The position numbers and the translations under genes are program-made. Under the pieces are notes generated by a model. That model worked only from the letters and a program-made list of their open reading frames with translations, was not told the origin of the DNA and made no database searches. From Planctomycetota bacterium (GTDB lineage: Bacteria; Planctomycetota; PLA2): DNA of 50,870 nucleotides. The DNA lies in NCBI GenBank assembly GCA_027297745.1, contig JAPUHK010000196.1, positions 1 to 50,870 on the forward strand, written 5' to 3'. This document shows, one piece after another, positions 8,101-16,364 of the stretch (positions are counted from its first letter, which is position 1; each line of letters begins with the position of its first letter).

Positions 8101-9111
8101 CTAGGCGCACATCCAGAAGTCGCGCGTCTCTTTGAGACCCCACTCCTCGAGGCGCGCCCGGATGAGCTCCCGGGCGCCCCGGGAACCGACGGCGCCGAGG
8201 ACCAGCGCGCTCCCGGGACGGACGGCGTCCGGTGGCAGGATCGGGACGCCGTAGCGCGTTCGACCGATCTTCTTGGGGTCGATATCCAGGATGGCGGGGG
8301 GCCGCCGACCCGCCCGCAGAAGGAGCCGGAGGAGACGCCGCCCCATCATGCCCGCACCCCACACTACGAAGGGGCGCGTTTCCTTTAGCGGTCCGCGCAA
8401 GAGCCCGTCCACCTTGGCCCTCAGGAAAGCCTCCACCGAGTAGCGCGGGTCCGTGCGCGTCACCCTGAGCGGGTGCTCCCGCCAGAAATGCAAGACGCGG
8501 GGGACCTTCGCGAAACGACAGCCCGCCTGCCAAGCCCGCAGCCAGAAGTCGTAGTCCTCCGGCCGGCCGTTGTCGACAAAGCCGCCCGCACGCTCGTAGA
8601 CGTGCGCCCGCATGGTTACGCTCGGGTTGGGCAACGGCAGCTCGACGAACATGTCACGGACGATCTCGTCGTGCGTAACCAAGCTGTTGAGCCACGCCTC
8701 GTAGGCCTGATTACCCCCTTTCACGTCGCCCTGGGGGAAGTGCCGGACAAGCGAGGAGACGACATCGACCTCCGGGTGCGCATCGAGATGCCCCGTCTGC
8801 AACTCGAGGCGGCGCGGGTGCATTACGTCGTCGGCGTCGAAGCGACCGAGCAGCGGAGCTCGGGCCTCCTCGCGGAGGAGGTTCAGGGCCGCTACGAGAC
8901 CGATCCGGCCGGGATGGAGGATGCGGAACCTACCGTCTGCTGCGGCCTGGCGGTCGAGGTCCTCACCGCTCCCGTCCGTGGAGCCGTCGTCCACACACAC
9001 CACCTCGAAGTCACGAAGTGTCTGCCTGCGCACCGAGGCGAGGGCTGTGTCGAGGTACGGGCGGGCGTTACGCACCGGGATGAGGACGCTTACGCGGGGC
9101 ACACGGTCCAT
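8101..9111 (-). CDS. Family 2 glycosyltransferase with C-terminal Rossmann-like domain
   Basis: This protein of about 336 residues starts with a GT-A fold: VSVLIPVRNARPYLDTAL, DDGSTDGS and the DADD metal site. ED(Y)DFWLRA follows further on as the likely catalytic region. GT2 enzymes move a sugar from a nucleotide donor onto glycan or lipid. From about residue 250 a second module begins with PFVVWGAGMMGRRLLRLL and LDIDPKKIGRTRYGVPILP, the pattern of a nucleotide-binding Rossmann domain like that of PglD-type sugar acyltransferases. I chose the ATG at 9111; a GTG at 9126 would add five residues. Neither start has a clear ribosome site. No acceptor can be assigned. Confidence 0.85.
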   Translation of the reverse strand: MDRVPRVSVLIPVRNARPYLDTALASVRRQTLRDFEVVCVDDGSTDGSGEDLDRQAAADGRFRILHPGRIGLVAALNLLREEARAPLLGRFDADDVMHPRRLELQTGHLDAHPEVDVVSSLVRHFPQGDVKGGNQAYEAWLNSLVTHDEIVRDMFVELPLPNPSVTMRAHVYERAGGFVDNGRPEDYDFWLRAWQAGCRFAKVPRVLHFWREHPLRVTRTDPRYSVEAFLRAKVDGLLRGPLKETRPFVVWGAGMMGRRLLRLLLRAGRRPPAILDIDPKKIGRTRYGVPILPPDAVRPGSALVLGAVGSRGARELIRARLEEWGLKETRDFWMCA

Positions 9112-9267
9112 TTTGGCCAGTTTCACTTGTGAGGCACAGTCCGTACAGAGCCGCGCCCGGCTGCTCGTGCGCGGCTACGTCGACACGCGGAACTTCTGGA
9201 CGGTTGCCTCAGGCCCCGCCGGGCGCCGCCGCAGCGGGCCGGATCCAGATGGGTCTCGAAACACAGC

Positions 9268-10248
9268 CTAGCGCTGACGGCGGTCCGGCCGGAACTCCTC
9301 GCCCTTCGCTTGCGCCTCACGCTGCTTGATCCATCGGCGCAGCCGGTTCGCTTGGGAGCGCAGCTCGTCGGCCCGTGCCGGGAAGTCCTCGGCCAGCGCC
9401 TCGAGCTGGGCAGCGTCGCGGTCGTCGCCCCAGGCGTCGATCTGCTCGACGAGGAAGCTCAGCTCTTCCTCGCGGGGCCGCCGCAGACGCTCCTTCAGCC
9501 AACGGCGCGCGGCGGCTAGCTGCGGCGCGGTGGCGCTGTTGGCCCGCAGCGACATCTCCCGCTGACGCTTGCGCGTGGTCCCTTCCAGCACCTCGACGGC
9601 CGTCTCGAAGATCAACCCGTCGTCGTTCGTGTGGGACAGGATGATGTCGAAGGCCCGCTCACGCGCTTCCGCGTCCGCATGCGTGAGGGCGATGTTGGCC
9701 GCCAGGGACGCTGCTTGCTGCGGGTCGTGATGCGGGCGCGCCATGGCCTCCAGCATGGTCATGCGCTCCTCGGGCGACTGGGCGCCGTAGAAAGCCTGGT
9801 TGACCATCGCGGTCGCCTCGGGATCGTCCATGCGCGTCAGGATCGCCAGCAGCACCTCGCGCTCGTCGGGGTCTGTGGACTGCAGTCCTTTGGTGCGGAT
9901 CAGCGTAAGCAGGTTTTCGCGCAGCGTGTCGTCCGCCATGACCTCGTCCAGCCGCTCGCAGAGCTTCTGCCGATGCCAGCGCGCACTCTCGTGGTTGCCG
10001 CTCTGGATGCAACGTTCGAGGTCGTAGAGCGGCGCGAACTTCGTCGCGGGAGTGCGCGTCTCGGGCGGTGTGCCGAACGGATCGAGCGGGGGCAGGATGA
10101 AGCCGCCGCCGTCATCGAGCTCGCGGCCCTTTTCTGCGGTCTCCTCACCCTCGGGCCGGTCAGGCCGGCCGGCCTCGCGCGTAGACAGATGCCAGATCAC
10201 GACCACTGCGGCGATCAGGGGGAGCAATACGGGCAGGATTTTGCGCAC
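9268..10248 (-). CDS. Membrane-anchored alpha-helical repeat protein, unknown
   Basis: The 326-residue protein has one N-terminal transmembrane helix (KILPVLLPLIAAVVVIWHL) and then a long acidic, helix-rich region. The pattern DPDEREVLLAILTRMDDPEATAMVNQAFY, followed by similar helix pairs, suggests HEAT-like repeats. No catalytic motif is visible. The likely job is protein-protein contact in the periplasm. GTG start; a TAGGAT box lies 9 bases upstream. Confidence 0.7.
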   Translation of the reverse strand: MRKILPVLLPLIAAVVVIWHLSTREAGRPDRPEGEETAEKGRELDDGGGFILPPLDPFGTPPETRTPATKFAPLYDLERCIQSGNHESARWHRQKLCERLDEVMADDTLRENLLTLIRTKGLQSTDPDEREVLLAILTRMDDPEATAMVNQAFYGAQSPEERMTMLEAMARPHHDPQQAASLAANIALTHADAEARERAFDIILSHTNDDGLIFETAVEVLEGTTRKRQREMSLRANSATAPQLAAARRWLKERLRRPREEELSFLVEQIDAWGDDRDAAQLEALAEDFPARADELRSQANRLRRWIKQREAQAKGEEFRPDRRQR

Positions 10249-10257
10249 GGCGCCACC

Positions 10258-10263
10258 ATCCTA
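10258..10263 (-). promoter_or_regulatory. -10 box TAGGAT, leaderless-type
   Basis: TAGGAT on the minus strand ends 9 bases before the GTG at 10248. Confidence 0.35.
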
Positions 10264-10451
10264 ACCGCGTCCGCACGGCCTGCAGGACGGCGGCAAGCCC
10301 CCGGTCCCCGGGGGGTCGCGGGCGCGTGACCAAATCCCTGAACGTTTGCCGCGCGCGAGACCCACGCAGGCCCCGCCGAGGCGCCGAATCCCCTTCAGCA
10401 GCCCCGGATTCGAGGTCGATAGCAGCGTGGCGGTTGGGAAACCCACGAGAG

Positions 10452-11210
10452 ATGGCACCGAGAACCAGCACCCATCGCCGCAAGTGTCTCACCGCGCCCG
10501 ACCGGGACAGACTGGTCGAGGATTATCTGCCGCTGGTGCGGCACGTGGTGACGCGCATCGCGGCGGGCCTGCCTTCGCACGTCGATAGCGAAGAGCTTTT
10601 TCAGGTAGGTTCCGTAGGTCTCTTGAACGCCTCGCGTGGCTTCGACCCGGAGCGCGGAGTGACGTTCAAGACCTACGCGTTCACGCTCATCCGCGGCTCC
10701 ATCCTCGACGAGCTGCGCCGCCTGGATGTCGTGCCGCGCAGCACGCGCGAACGTCTGCGCGGGCTGGACCGTTGCTTCTCCCGCCTCTGCCAGGAGCTCG
10801 GACGTCCGCCTCGCACTCTCGAGCTGGCGGAGGCGCTGGGTACGAGCGAGGATGCCGTCGAACAGCTCTTCCTGGCGGCGCGCACCGTGGCCATCCTGAG
10901 TCTCGACGACACGGCAGGCAATCCCGAGTCGGCCCTGATCCGGGACCAGGTTCCGTGTCCGGACGCCGAGGATCCCGTGGACGCCGCCGTGCGCGCCGAG
11001 CTGGTCGCGACCGTGGCGCGCTTCATCCAGAAGCTGCCGACGCCGGAGCGCCGCGTGATCACGATGTATTACCGCGAAGGGCTCCTGCTCAGGCAGATCG
11101 GCGAAGTGCTGGGCGTGAGCGAGTCGCGCGTGTCGCAGATCCACTCGCGCGCGCTGTACCTGCTGCACCGCATGCTGCGCCCCGAGGATGGGTTTTCGGA
11201 CAGACCCTAG
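10452..11210 (+). CDS. Sigma-70 family factor of the FliA/WhiG (sigma-28) group
   Basis: The 252-residue protein has region 2 (YLPLVRHVVTRIAAGLP, DSEELFQVGSVGLLNAS, FDPERGVTFKTYAFTLIRGSILDELR), region 3 (RPPRTLELAEALGTSEDAV) and region 4 with a helix-turn-helix (LPTPERRVITMYYREGLLLRQIGEVLGVSESRVSQIHSR). The RGSILDELR and SRVSQIHSRAL phrases are those of FliA-type factors, which direct RNA polymerase to flagellar or stress promoters. The ATG at 10452 gives the usual family length of about 240-250; an upstream GTG would add 42 residues of low-quality sequence. No flagellar gene lies in the window. The gene converges on a small ORF that resembles an anti-sigma factor. Confidence 0.9.
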   Translation: MAPRTSTHRRKCLTAPDRDRLVEDYLPLVRHVVTRIAAGLPSHVDSEELFQVGSVGLLNASRGFDPERGVTFKTYAFTLIRGSILDELRRLDVVPRSTRERLRGLDRCFSRLCQELGRPPRTLELAEALGTSEDAVEQLFLAARTVAILSLDDTAGNPESALIRDQVPCPDAEDPVDAAVRAELVATVARFIQKLPTPERRVITMYYREGLLLRQIGEVLGVSESRVSQIHSRALYLLHRMLRPEDGFSDRP

Positions 11211-11404
11211 TAGGCGCGCAGGCCGAGCAGCGTAGCCGCGGCGTCGCGAGCGGCTTGAAGCGTGTCGTACTCGCCGGCCTGCAGGAGCTTCTTGATGTGC
11301 GCCAAGCTCTTCGAGGTGGGCGCGCACCCGTCGCCCTCGCTCCCGGGCATGCTCAGATGCACGCGCGAGTCCATCGAAGCCGGGTCTTTGCGCTCGTCAC
11401 TCAT
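11207..11404 (-). CDS. Small protein, possible FlgM-like anti-sigma factor
   Basis: The 65-residue ORF has an ATG with GGCGAG upstream. The C-terminal half, HIKKLLQAGEYDTLQAARD and then a hydrophobic A/L helix, follows the FlgM C-terminal pattern (IK..I..G.Y......A..LL) that wraps sigma-28. The N-terminal half is polar and probably disordered, as in FlgM. It converges tail to tail with the sigma-28-type gene, overlapping at the stop codons. FlgM is usually about 90-100 residues, so this one is short, and the match is by eye only; it could instead be an unrelated small protein. Confidence 0.5.
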   Translation of the reverse strand: MSDERKDPASMDSRVHLSMPGSEGDGCAPTSKSLAHIKKLLQAGEYDTLQAARDAAATLLGLRAY

Positions 11405-11493
11405 GCCGTCTCGCCTGCAAGTGCTGCCATTGTCGGCCCTCTCTTGCCGTGCTTGAGTCCCGACCTGATCCAACGTCTCGTTGGGATGCACTC

Positions 11494-13275
11494 TCAGCCC
11501 ACGCGGCGTTCCTGCGCGCCGAACGAGAGCGCGTGCAGGCGCGCGTAGAGGCCGCCTTGCGCCAGCAACTCGTTGTGCGTGCCCTGCTCGCAAAGACGGC
11601 CGTGGTGCATCACGAGGATGCGGTCCGCCCGGCGGATGGTGGACAGGCGGTGGGCGATGACCAGCGCGGTGCGGCCCTCGAGCAGCCGGTCCAGGGCGTC
11701 CTGGATCAGCCGCTCCGTCTCCGTATCCACGGACGAGGTGGCCTCGTCCAGGATCAGCACGTCGGGGTCGTGCACGAGCGCGCGGGCGAAGGACAGGAGC
11801 TGCTTCTGCCCCACGCTGAAGTTGGCGCCGCGCTCCGCCACCGTCGCGTCGTAAGCGCCGTCGAGCCGCTCGATGAAGCCGTCCGCGTGGACCGTGCGCG
11901 CCGCCCGGCGCAGCTCCTCGTCGCCGATCTCCCGGCCCAGCGCGAGGTTCTGGCGGATCGTGCCGTCGAATAGGAAGGGGTCCTGCAGCACGACCGAGAT
12001 GCGCCGGCGCAGCGCGCGGCGTTCGTAGTCGCGTACGTCCCGCCCGTCGATGCGCACGCTGCCCTCGTCCACGTCCCACAGCCGGCTCAAGAGCGAGATG
12101 ATCGACGTCTTGCCGGCCCCCGTGGGCCCCACGATCGCGACCGTCTCGCCCGGCGCCACCTCGAACGAGACATCGCGCAGCACGGGCTCCCCCGGCACGT
12201 AGGAAAACGAGACGTTGCGCAGCTCGATCTCGCCGCGCAGCCGTTTGGGCGCCACGGCGTCCGGGCGGTCGACCTCTTCCTCCTCCGTGTCGAGCACGCC
12301 GAAGATGCGCTCGGCGGCCGCCAGCGCCGCCTGCAGCACGTTGAACTTGTCGCTGAGGTCGCGCAACGGCTCGAAGAAGTGCATCAACAGCATCCAGAAG
12401 AAGATGAAGTCGTCCCAGCCCAGGGCGACCAGGCCGATGCGCTGCGCCCCGACGAGCACGACGCCGGCCGTCACGAGAGCTGAGAGCAACTCCACCATGG
12501 GCCAGAACAGCGAGAAGTTGAAGATCATCTTGAAGCGCGCCGCGCGCAGGGCCAGGTTGCGCTTCTCGAAGCCCGCCTGCATGTGCGCCTCGCGACCGAA
12601 CAGCCGGGTCACCGTGATCCCCGTGAAGGCCTCGTGCTGGTAGCCGTTCAGCTCGCTCAAGCGCCCGCGCTCGGCCCGGAACGCCTTGCGCATGCGGCCG
12701 CCGAACCAGAGCGAGAAGCCGACGATCAGGGGCACCGCGGCCAGCACGACGACGGCGAGCGGCACATCCACCAGGAACAGGATTACGACCACGATCACGA
12801 GCGTCAGCAGATCCTGGCAGACCGCCGCAACGCCCGAGCTGAACAGCTCCGCCAGAGCCTCGACGTCGCTCGTCACGCGCGTCACCAGCGTTCCGATCGG
12901 CGTCTTGTTGAAGGCGGACATCGGCAGCCGGTGGATGTGACGGAACAGACGCGTGCGCACGTCGTAGATGACGCGCTGACCCATCAGCGTCGTGAGCTGC
13001 ATCTGGCAATAGGAGAGGATCGTGCGAAGTAGGGCGGCTCCCATGAAGACGAGCATCCAGAAGCCGAGCTTCTCGACGCTGCCGTCTATGACGCCCTCGC
13101 CGACGGCCTTGCCGACTACCCAGGGCCCGGCCAGCGTCGACAGGCTGTAGACGACCAGGAGGGTCACGAGACCCGTGAGCAGCCAGCGGTGCGGGGCGAC
13201 GTACCGCAACAGGCGCCCCGTCGTGCGCCAGCTCGCGCGTCCCGACTCTTCCACGTTGCGCCATGCGCCGTTCAC
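11494..13275 (-). CDS. ABC exporter half-transporter, second subunit
   Basis: This 593-residue protein has a six-helix membrane domain (about 20-320) and an ATPase domain with Walker A GPTGAGKT, signature FSVGQKQLL, Walker B VLILDEATSSVD and switch His in VIAHRLST. The glutamate after Walker B is intact. The signature has Val in place of the usual Gly (SVGQ). It starts at GTG, which overlaps the stop of the preceding ABC gene (GTGA), so the two products are made together and should form a heterodimer of the MdlA/MdlB or YheH/YheI type exporting a lipid, peptide or drug. The substrate is not evident. Confidence 0.92.
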   Translation of the reverse strand: MNGAWRNVEESGRASWRTTGRLLRYVAPHRWLLTGLVTLLVVYSLSTLAGPWVVGKAVGEGVIDGSVEKLGFWMLVFMGAALLRTILSYCQMQLTTLMGQRVIYDVRTRLFRHIHRLPMSAFNKTPIGTLVTRVTSDVEALAELFSSGVAAVCQDLLTLVIVVVILFLVDVPLAVVVLAAVPLIVGFSLWFGGRMRKAFRAERGRLSELNGYQHEAFTGITVTRLFGREAHMQAGFEKRNLALRAARFKMIFNFSLFWPMVELLSALVTAGVVLVGAQRIGLVALGWDDFIFFWMLLMHFFEPLRDLSDKFNVLQAALAAAERIFGVLDTEEEEVDRPDAVAPKRLRGEIELRNVSFSYVPGEPVLRDVSFEVAPGETVAIVGPTGAGKTSIISLLSRLWDVDEGSVRIDGRDVRDYERRALRRRISVVLQDPFLFDGTIRQNLALGREIGDEELRRAARTVHADGFIERLDGAYDATVAERGANFSVGQKQLLSFARALVHDPDVLILDEATSSVDTETERLIQDALDRLLEGRTALVIAHRLSTIRRADRILVMHHGRLCEQGTHNELLAQGGLYARLHALSFGAQERRVG

Positions 13276-15026
13276 GGCTCGAGCCTCTCGATCTCCTCTT
13301 CGAGCTCCTGCGCGCGCGCCATGCGCGCATAGGCGCCGCCGAGCTCCACGAGCTCCGCGTGTGTCCCTGCTTCGGCGATGCGCCCTTCGTCGAGCAGCAC
13401 GATGTGGTCCGCGTCGCGCACGGCCGAGATGCGGTGCGCCACGATCAACACCGTGCGCTGTGCGCCGAACTCCTTCAGGTGGCCCAGGATGGCGGCCTCC
13501 GTCTCCGTGTCTACGGCGCTCAGCGGGTCGTCGAGGATCAGGATCGGCGCGTCCACGGCCAGCGCGCGCGCCAGCGACGTGCGCTGCTTCTGCCCGCCGC
13601 TGAGGGTGACCCCGCGCTCTCCGACGACCGTTTCCAGGCCCTCGGACAGCTGCCCGAGGTCGGGCGTGAGGTGCGCGCGGAGTACGGCCGCCTCGATCTC
13701 GTCGTCGGTCGCGTCCTGGCGTCCGAAGGTGATGTTGCGGCGCACGCTGCGCGAGTAGAGGAACGCCTCCTGCGGCACGGCCGCGATCGCCGCGCGCAGT
13801 TGCGCCAACGGCCACTCGTGCACGTCGCGTCCGTCGATGAAGACCGTGCCCGGCGGCGGGTCGTAGAGCCGCGGGAGCAGCGACACGAGCGTCGACTTGC
13901 CGCTGCCCGTAGCGCCGACGATGCCCAGCGTGGAGCCCGCCGACACTTTCAGGTCGATCCCGGACAGCACGCGGTCGCCGTTGTAGCCGAACGTCAGACC
14001 CTTGATCTCGATCTCGCCGCGCACAGCGGGCACGTCCGCGTCGCCCTCCACCTCGAGCGGCTGTTCCATCACCTCGCGGATGCGATCCAGGCCGGCAGCG
14101 CCGCGCTGGATCATGCCCAGCACGAAGCCCAGCGCCATCATCGGCCAGGTAAGCATGAATTGGTATGCGAGGAAGGCCACCAGGTCGCCGATGCCGGCGT
14201 CGCCTGCAATGGCCTGCCGCCCGCCGACCAGGAAGATCACGAGCACGCCGCACGAGGTCAGGAAGCCGATCGAGGCCCAGACCACGCCGCGCACGCGGGC
14301 CAAGCGCCGGTTGGCGTGCAGGTAGTCGATGCTGCGCGCGTCGATGTCGCGCTGCTCGCGGTGCTCCATGGCGAAGGTCTTGACCACGCGCGCGCCGCTG
14401 AACGACTCCTGCGCGCGGGCCGAGATCTCGGCCAGCTGGTCCTGTACGACGCGCGACGCTTCCTTCAGACGGGGCGCCATGAACAGCAGCGTGACGAAGA
14501 TGCCTCCCAGCGGCAGCAGCGCGAATGTCGCGATCTCCACGTTCAGGAAGAACATCAACCCGAGCACGACGGGTGTGCGCAGCGCCGCATCCGCCAGGTA
14601 CATCATGGCCGGGCCGGCCGCCAGGCGTGCTGCCTCCACGTCGGCCGTGGCGCGCGACAACAGGTCGCCCGTGCGCACGCCGTCCAGATAGGAGCGCGGC
14701 AGATGCTGGATGTGATGGAACAGGTCGCGCCGCAGGTCGGTCTCGAGCCGGCGGCTGACCCCCATCAGCAGGTAGCGCTTGAAGAAGCCGCTCAGCCCTC
14801 CCAGCACCGTCAGCACGACCGCCGCTCCGGCCCAGAAAGCGACCGTCTGCAGATCCGGCCGCGAGCCGGCTTTCGCGACTGCCTCTACGTAGTTCAGCGC
14901 CACGCGTATGCACAGCGGCGTGGCGGCGATCATGGCCACGCTCGCCGTCAAGGAGACGAACCCCCACACGACGATGCGCCGGTAGGGCGGGAGATAGCGG
15001 AGGATCAGGCGCCAGCGGTCGAGCAC
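13272..15026 (-). CDS. ABC exporter half-transporter, first subunit with degenerate ATPase site
   Basis: The 584-residue protein has a six-helix membrane domain and an ATPase domain with Walker A GATGSGKS, a canonical LSGGQKQR signature, Walker B ILILDDPLSAVD and VIAHRISA. The residue after Walker B is Asp instead of the catalytic Glu. In heterodimeric exporters one subunit typically carries this change while the partner keeps Glu, and that is what is seen with the next gene. The GTG start lies 18 bases from a minus-strand TAGAAT box that it shares, back to back, with the divergent methyltransferase gene. Confidence 0.92.
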   Translation of the reverse strand: MLDRWRLILRYLPPYRRIVVWGFVSLTASVAMIAATPLCIRVALNYVEAVAKAGSRPDLQTVAFWAGAAVVLTVLGGLSGFFKRYLLMGVSRRLETDLRRDLFHHIQHLPRSYLDGVRTGDLLSRATADVEAARLAAGPAMMYLADAALRTPVVLGLMFFLNVEIATFALLPLGGIFVTLLFMAPRLKEASRVVQDQLAEISARAQESFSGARVVKTFAMEHREQRDIDARSIDYLHANRRLARVRGVVWASIGFLTSCGVLVIFLVGGRQAIAGDAGIGDLVAFLAYQFMLTWPMMALGFVLGMIQRGAAGLDRIREVMEQPLEVEGDADVPAVRGEIEIKGLTFGYNGDRVLSGIDLKVSAGSTLGIVGATGSGKSTLVSLLPRLYDPPPGTVFIDGRDVHEWPLAQLRAAIAAVPQEAFLYSRSVRRNITFGRQDATDDEIEAAVLRAHLTPDLGQLSEGLETVVGERGVTLSGGQKQRTSLARALAVDAPILILDDPLSAVDTETEAAILGHLKEFGAQRTVLIVAHRISAVRDADHIVLLDEGRIAEAGTHAELVELGGAYARMARAQELEEEIERLEP

Positions 15027-15043
15027 GGGGTGGAAAGGCGGCG

Positions 15044-15050
15044 TATTCTA
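15044..15050. promoter_or_regulatory. Overlapping divergent -10 boxes (TATTCT / TAGAAT)
   Basis: TATTCTA reads as TATTCT on the plus strand, 9 bases before the ATG at 15059, and as TAGAAT on the minus strand, 18 bases before the GTG at 15026. The two promoters would share one -10 region. Confidence 0.4.
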
Positions 15051-15058
15051 CTCGTGCG

Positions 15059-15730
15059 ATGGTGACTTCCCGATTCGGGTGGGCGGATCTGTACCGCGGA
15101 AACCGCTTCTCGTTTCCCGTTTCGGAGAGAGCGCTGCTCGAGGGTGCCACCGCGGCCGGGCTGGCCCCCGGCATGACGGTCCTGGATCTGCGCGCCGGGA
15201 CGGGCGGCGTGGCCATCTTCCTCGCCGAGGAGTTTCACGTGTACGTGCGGGGCGTCGAGCGCGCTCCGAACCTGCGGGCGCTGGCGCAGGAGCGCGTCTC
15301 CCACAGCGCCGTCGGACGCCGCATCCGCCTGTGCGCGTCGCGCGCGGACCTGGCGGCGGGGCCGTATGACCTGGTGTGCGCGCTCGGGGCGGAGCCTCCG
15401 CAGCTCGAGGGTCTACTGGGCCGCAACGGCCGGCTGCTGCTCGGACGCGCTGTCAGGCGCCGCACGCCGGTTCCGGACCGCGTGCGCGACGTGTTCGCAC
15501 CGGCGGAGCCCTCCAAGGGCGGGGACGTCTTGTGGCGGCGCGAAGCCAGCCCACTCGAGCTGGAGCGCTACTTCGGCATGCAGGAGCGCGCGCTGCGGCA
15601 GTGGAGCGGGCGCGTGCGCAAGGACGACGACGCCACGTGTCTGGCCGCGCGTGCGCGCCGCGCGATCGAGACGTTCCGCTCCCACGGCTCCTATGTGGCG
15701 TGGGAACTCTCCGTCCGCGCGCCTGCCTGA
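15059..15730 (+). CDS. SAM-dependent methyltransferase-like protein
   Basis: The 223-residue protein has motif I MTVLDLRAGTGGVAIFLA and a following acidic residue after VRGVERAP that could bind the SAM ribose. Motif IV-like PYDLVCALGAEPPQLEGLL and a KPGG-like LLGRNGRLLLG follow. The C-terminal part is basic and holds WSGRVRKDDDATCLAARARRAIETFR. It is a class I methyltransferase by pattern; the substrate is unknown. It is divergent from the ABC exporter operon. Confidence 0.75.
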   Translation: MVTSRFGWADLYRGNRFSFPVSERALLEGATAAGLAPGMTVLDLRAGTGGVAIFLAEEFHVYVRGVERAPNLRALAQERVSHSAVGRRIRLCASRADLAAGPYDLVCALGAEPPQLEGLLGRNGRLLLGRAVRRRTPVPDRVRDVFAPAEPSKGGDVLWRREASPLELERYFGMQERALRQWSGRVRKDDDATCLAARARRAIETFRSHGSYVAWELSVRAPA

Positions 15731-15753
15731 GCCCGGTACAGCCCCCTCGCCTT

Positions 15754-15774
15754 CTCTTGGCGTCTTGGCGGTTT
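15754..15774 (-). repeat. Dispersed 21-bp CGCCAAG-type element, copy 1
   Basis: The minus strand of this stretch matches 19 of 21 bases of 37665-37685. It lies 24 bases after a gene end and is built from the repeated word CGCCAAGA. Confidence 0.7.
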
Positions 15775-15802
15775 TTCTGCGGGCTCGGCTAGGGAAAAAA
15801 GC

Positions 15803-15847
15803 AGCGGGGTCCGGTTTGCCGTCGGCACACGGCTAGCGAACCCCGCT
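15803..15847 (+). other. Nested stem-loop
   Basis: AGCGGGGT (15803-15810) pairs with ACCCCGCT (15840-15847). Inside, GCCGT (15818-15822) pairs with ACGGC (15829-15833). It lies 70 bases downstream of the methyltransferase stop and no T run follows, so it is not a classical terminator; it may be the 5' domain of a structured RNA. Confidence 0.45.
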
Positions 15848-16218
15848 TGCAGACGGGAAGGCTGAGTCACCCTTCCGCGGTTGCCTTCGTCTCTCGGTTC
15901 GCGCTTCACTACGCAAGTGCGGGGACGCTTGAACGGCACATTTCCGTGCACTCCAAAAGAAAGGCGGGGCCGGCGCGCGGGCGTCTCGACCCGCGGCGGA
16001 AGTGGTCCCAGGGCGCGTTCACGCGGGCCGGCATGTGTGCGCCTTCGCTCCGCAGCGGGCCGTGCATGAGGGCTCGGGGCCTGTTGCAGGATCGCTCGGC
16101 TGGGGAAGCGCCCTGGAGCTGCGGGGCAGGCCTTGGAGGGCCTCCAAAGCCCGGAACTCCGGGGTTTCCGGCCCCCGGCTCAGGCCTTCGAAAGAAATGG
16201 TCCCCCCCTTGCTAGGAC

Positions 16219-16302
16219 ATGGACCGGTTCAACCGCCTGAAGGAGGACAAAGGAAGAACGAAAAATAAACAGGTTTCGTTTGTACCCCTTTTTCTTGACT
16301 GA
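16219..16302 (+). CDS. Possible 27-residue small protein
   Basis: An ATG with AGGA five bases upstream opens a 27-codon frame, MDRFNRLKEDKGRTKNKQVS and then a hydrophobic end, stopping at TGA 35 bases before an intrinsic terminator. The N-terminal part is strongly basic. The frame is AT-richer than the neighbouring genes. It could be a small protein, the leader peptide of an RNA, or chance; no family is recognised. Confidence 0.3.
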   Translation: MDRFNRLKEDKGRTKNKQVSFVPLFLD

Positions 16303-16337
16303 AAGCCCAACCATTGCGCTTCAGGTCTAATGAACCA

Positions 16338-16364
16338 CCCGGCCTTCTCGGCCGGGTTTTTTTT
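16338..16364 (+). terminator. Intrinsic terminator
   Basis: CCCGGCC (16338-16344) pairs with GGCCGGG (16350-16356) around loop TTCTC, followed by eight Ts (16357-16364). It is the clearest intrinsic terminator of the window. It acts on the plus strand, yet the last plus-strand gene ends 600 bases upstream. Confidence 0.9.

Noticed and set aside
7370-8104. Long plus-strand frame across the same repeat
   Set aside because: A repeat unit of 21 bp keeps several frames open. The plus-strand frame has no signal sequence or recognisable domain, and the minus-strand frame has a lipoprotein signal.
11207-13330. Long open frame continuing upstream of the FlgM-like ORF
   Set aside because: It is an arginine/alanine-rich shadow of the ABC exporter gene in another frame; only the last 65 codons, beyond that gene, look real.
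15731-16364. RNase P RNA, tmRNA or SRP RNA in the large gap
   Set aside because: Looked for GAGGAAAGTCC-type, tmRNA end-pairing and GGAAGGAAGCAGCC-type signatures on both strands; none were seen.
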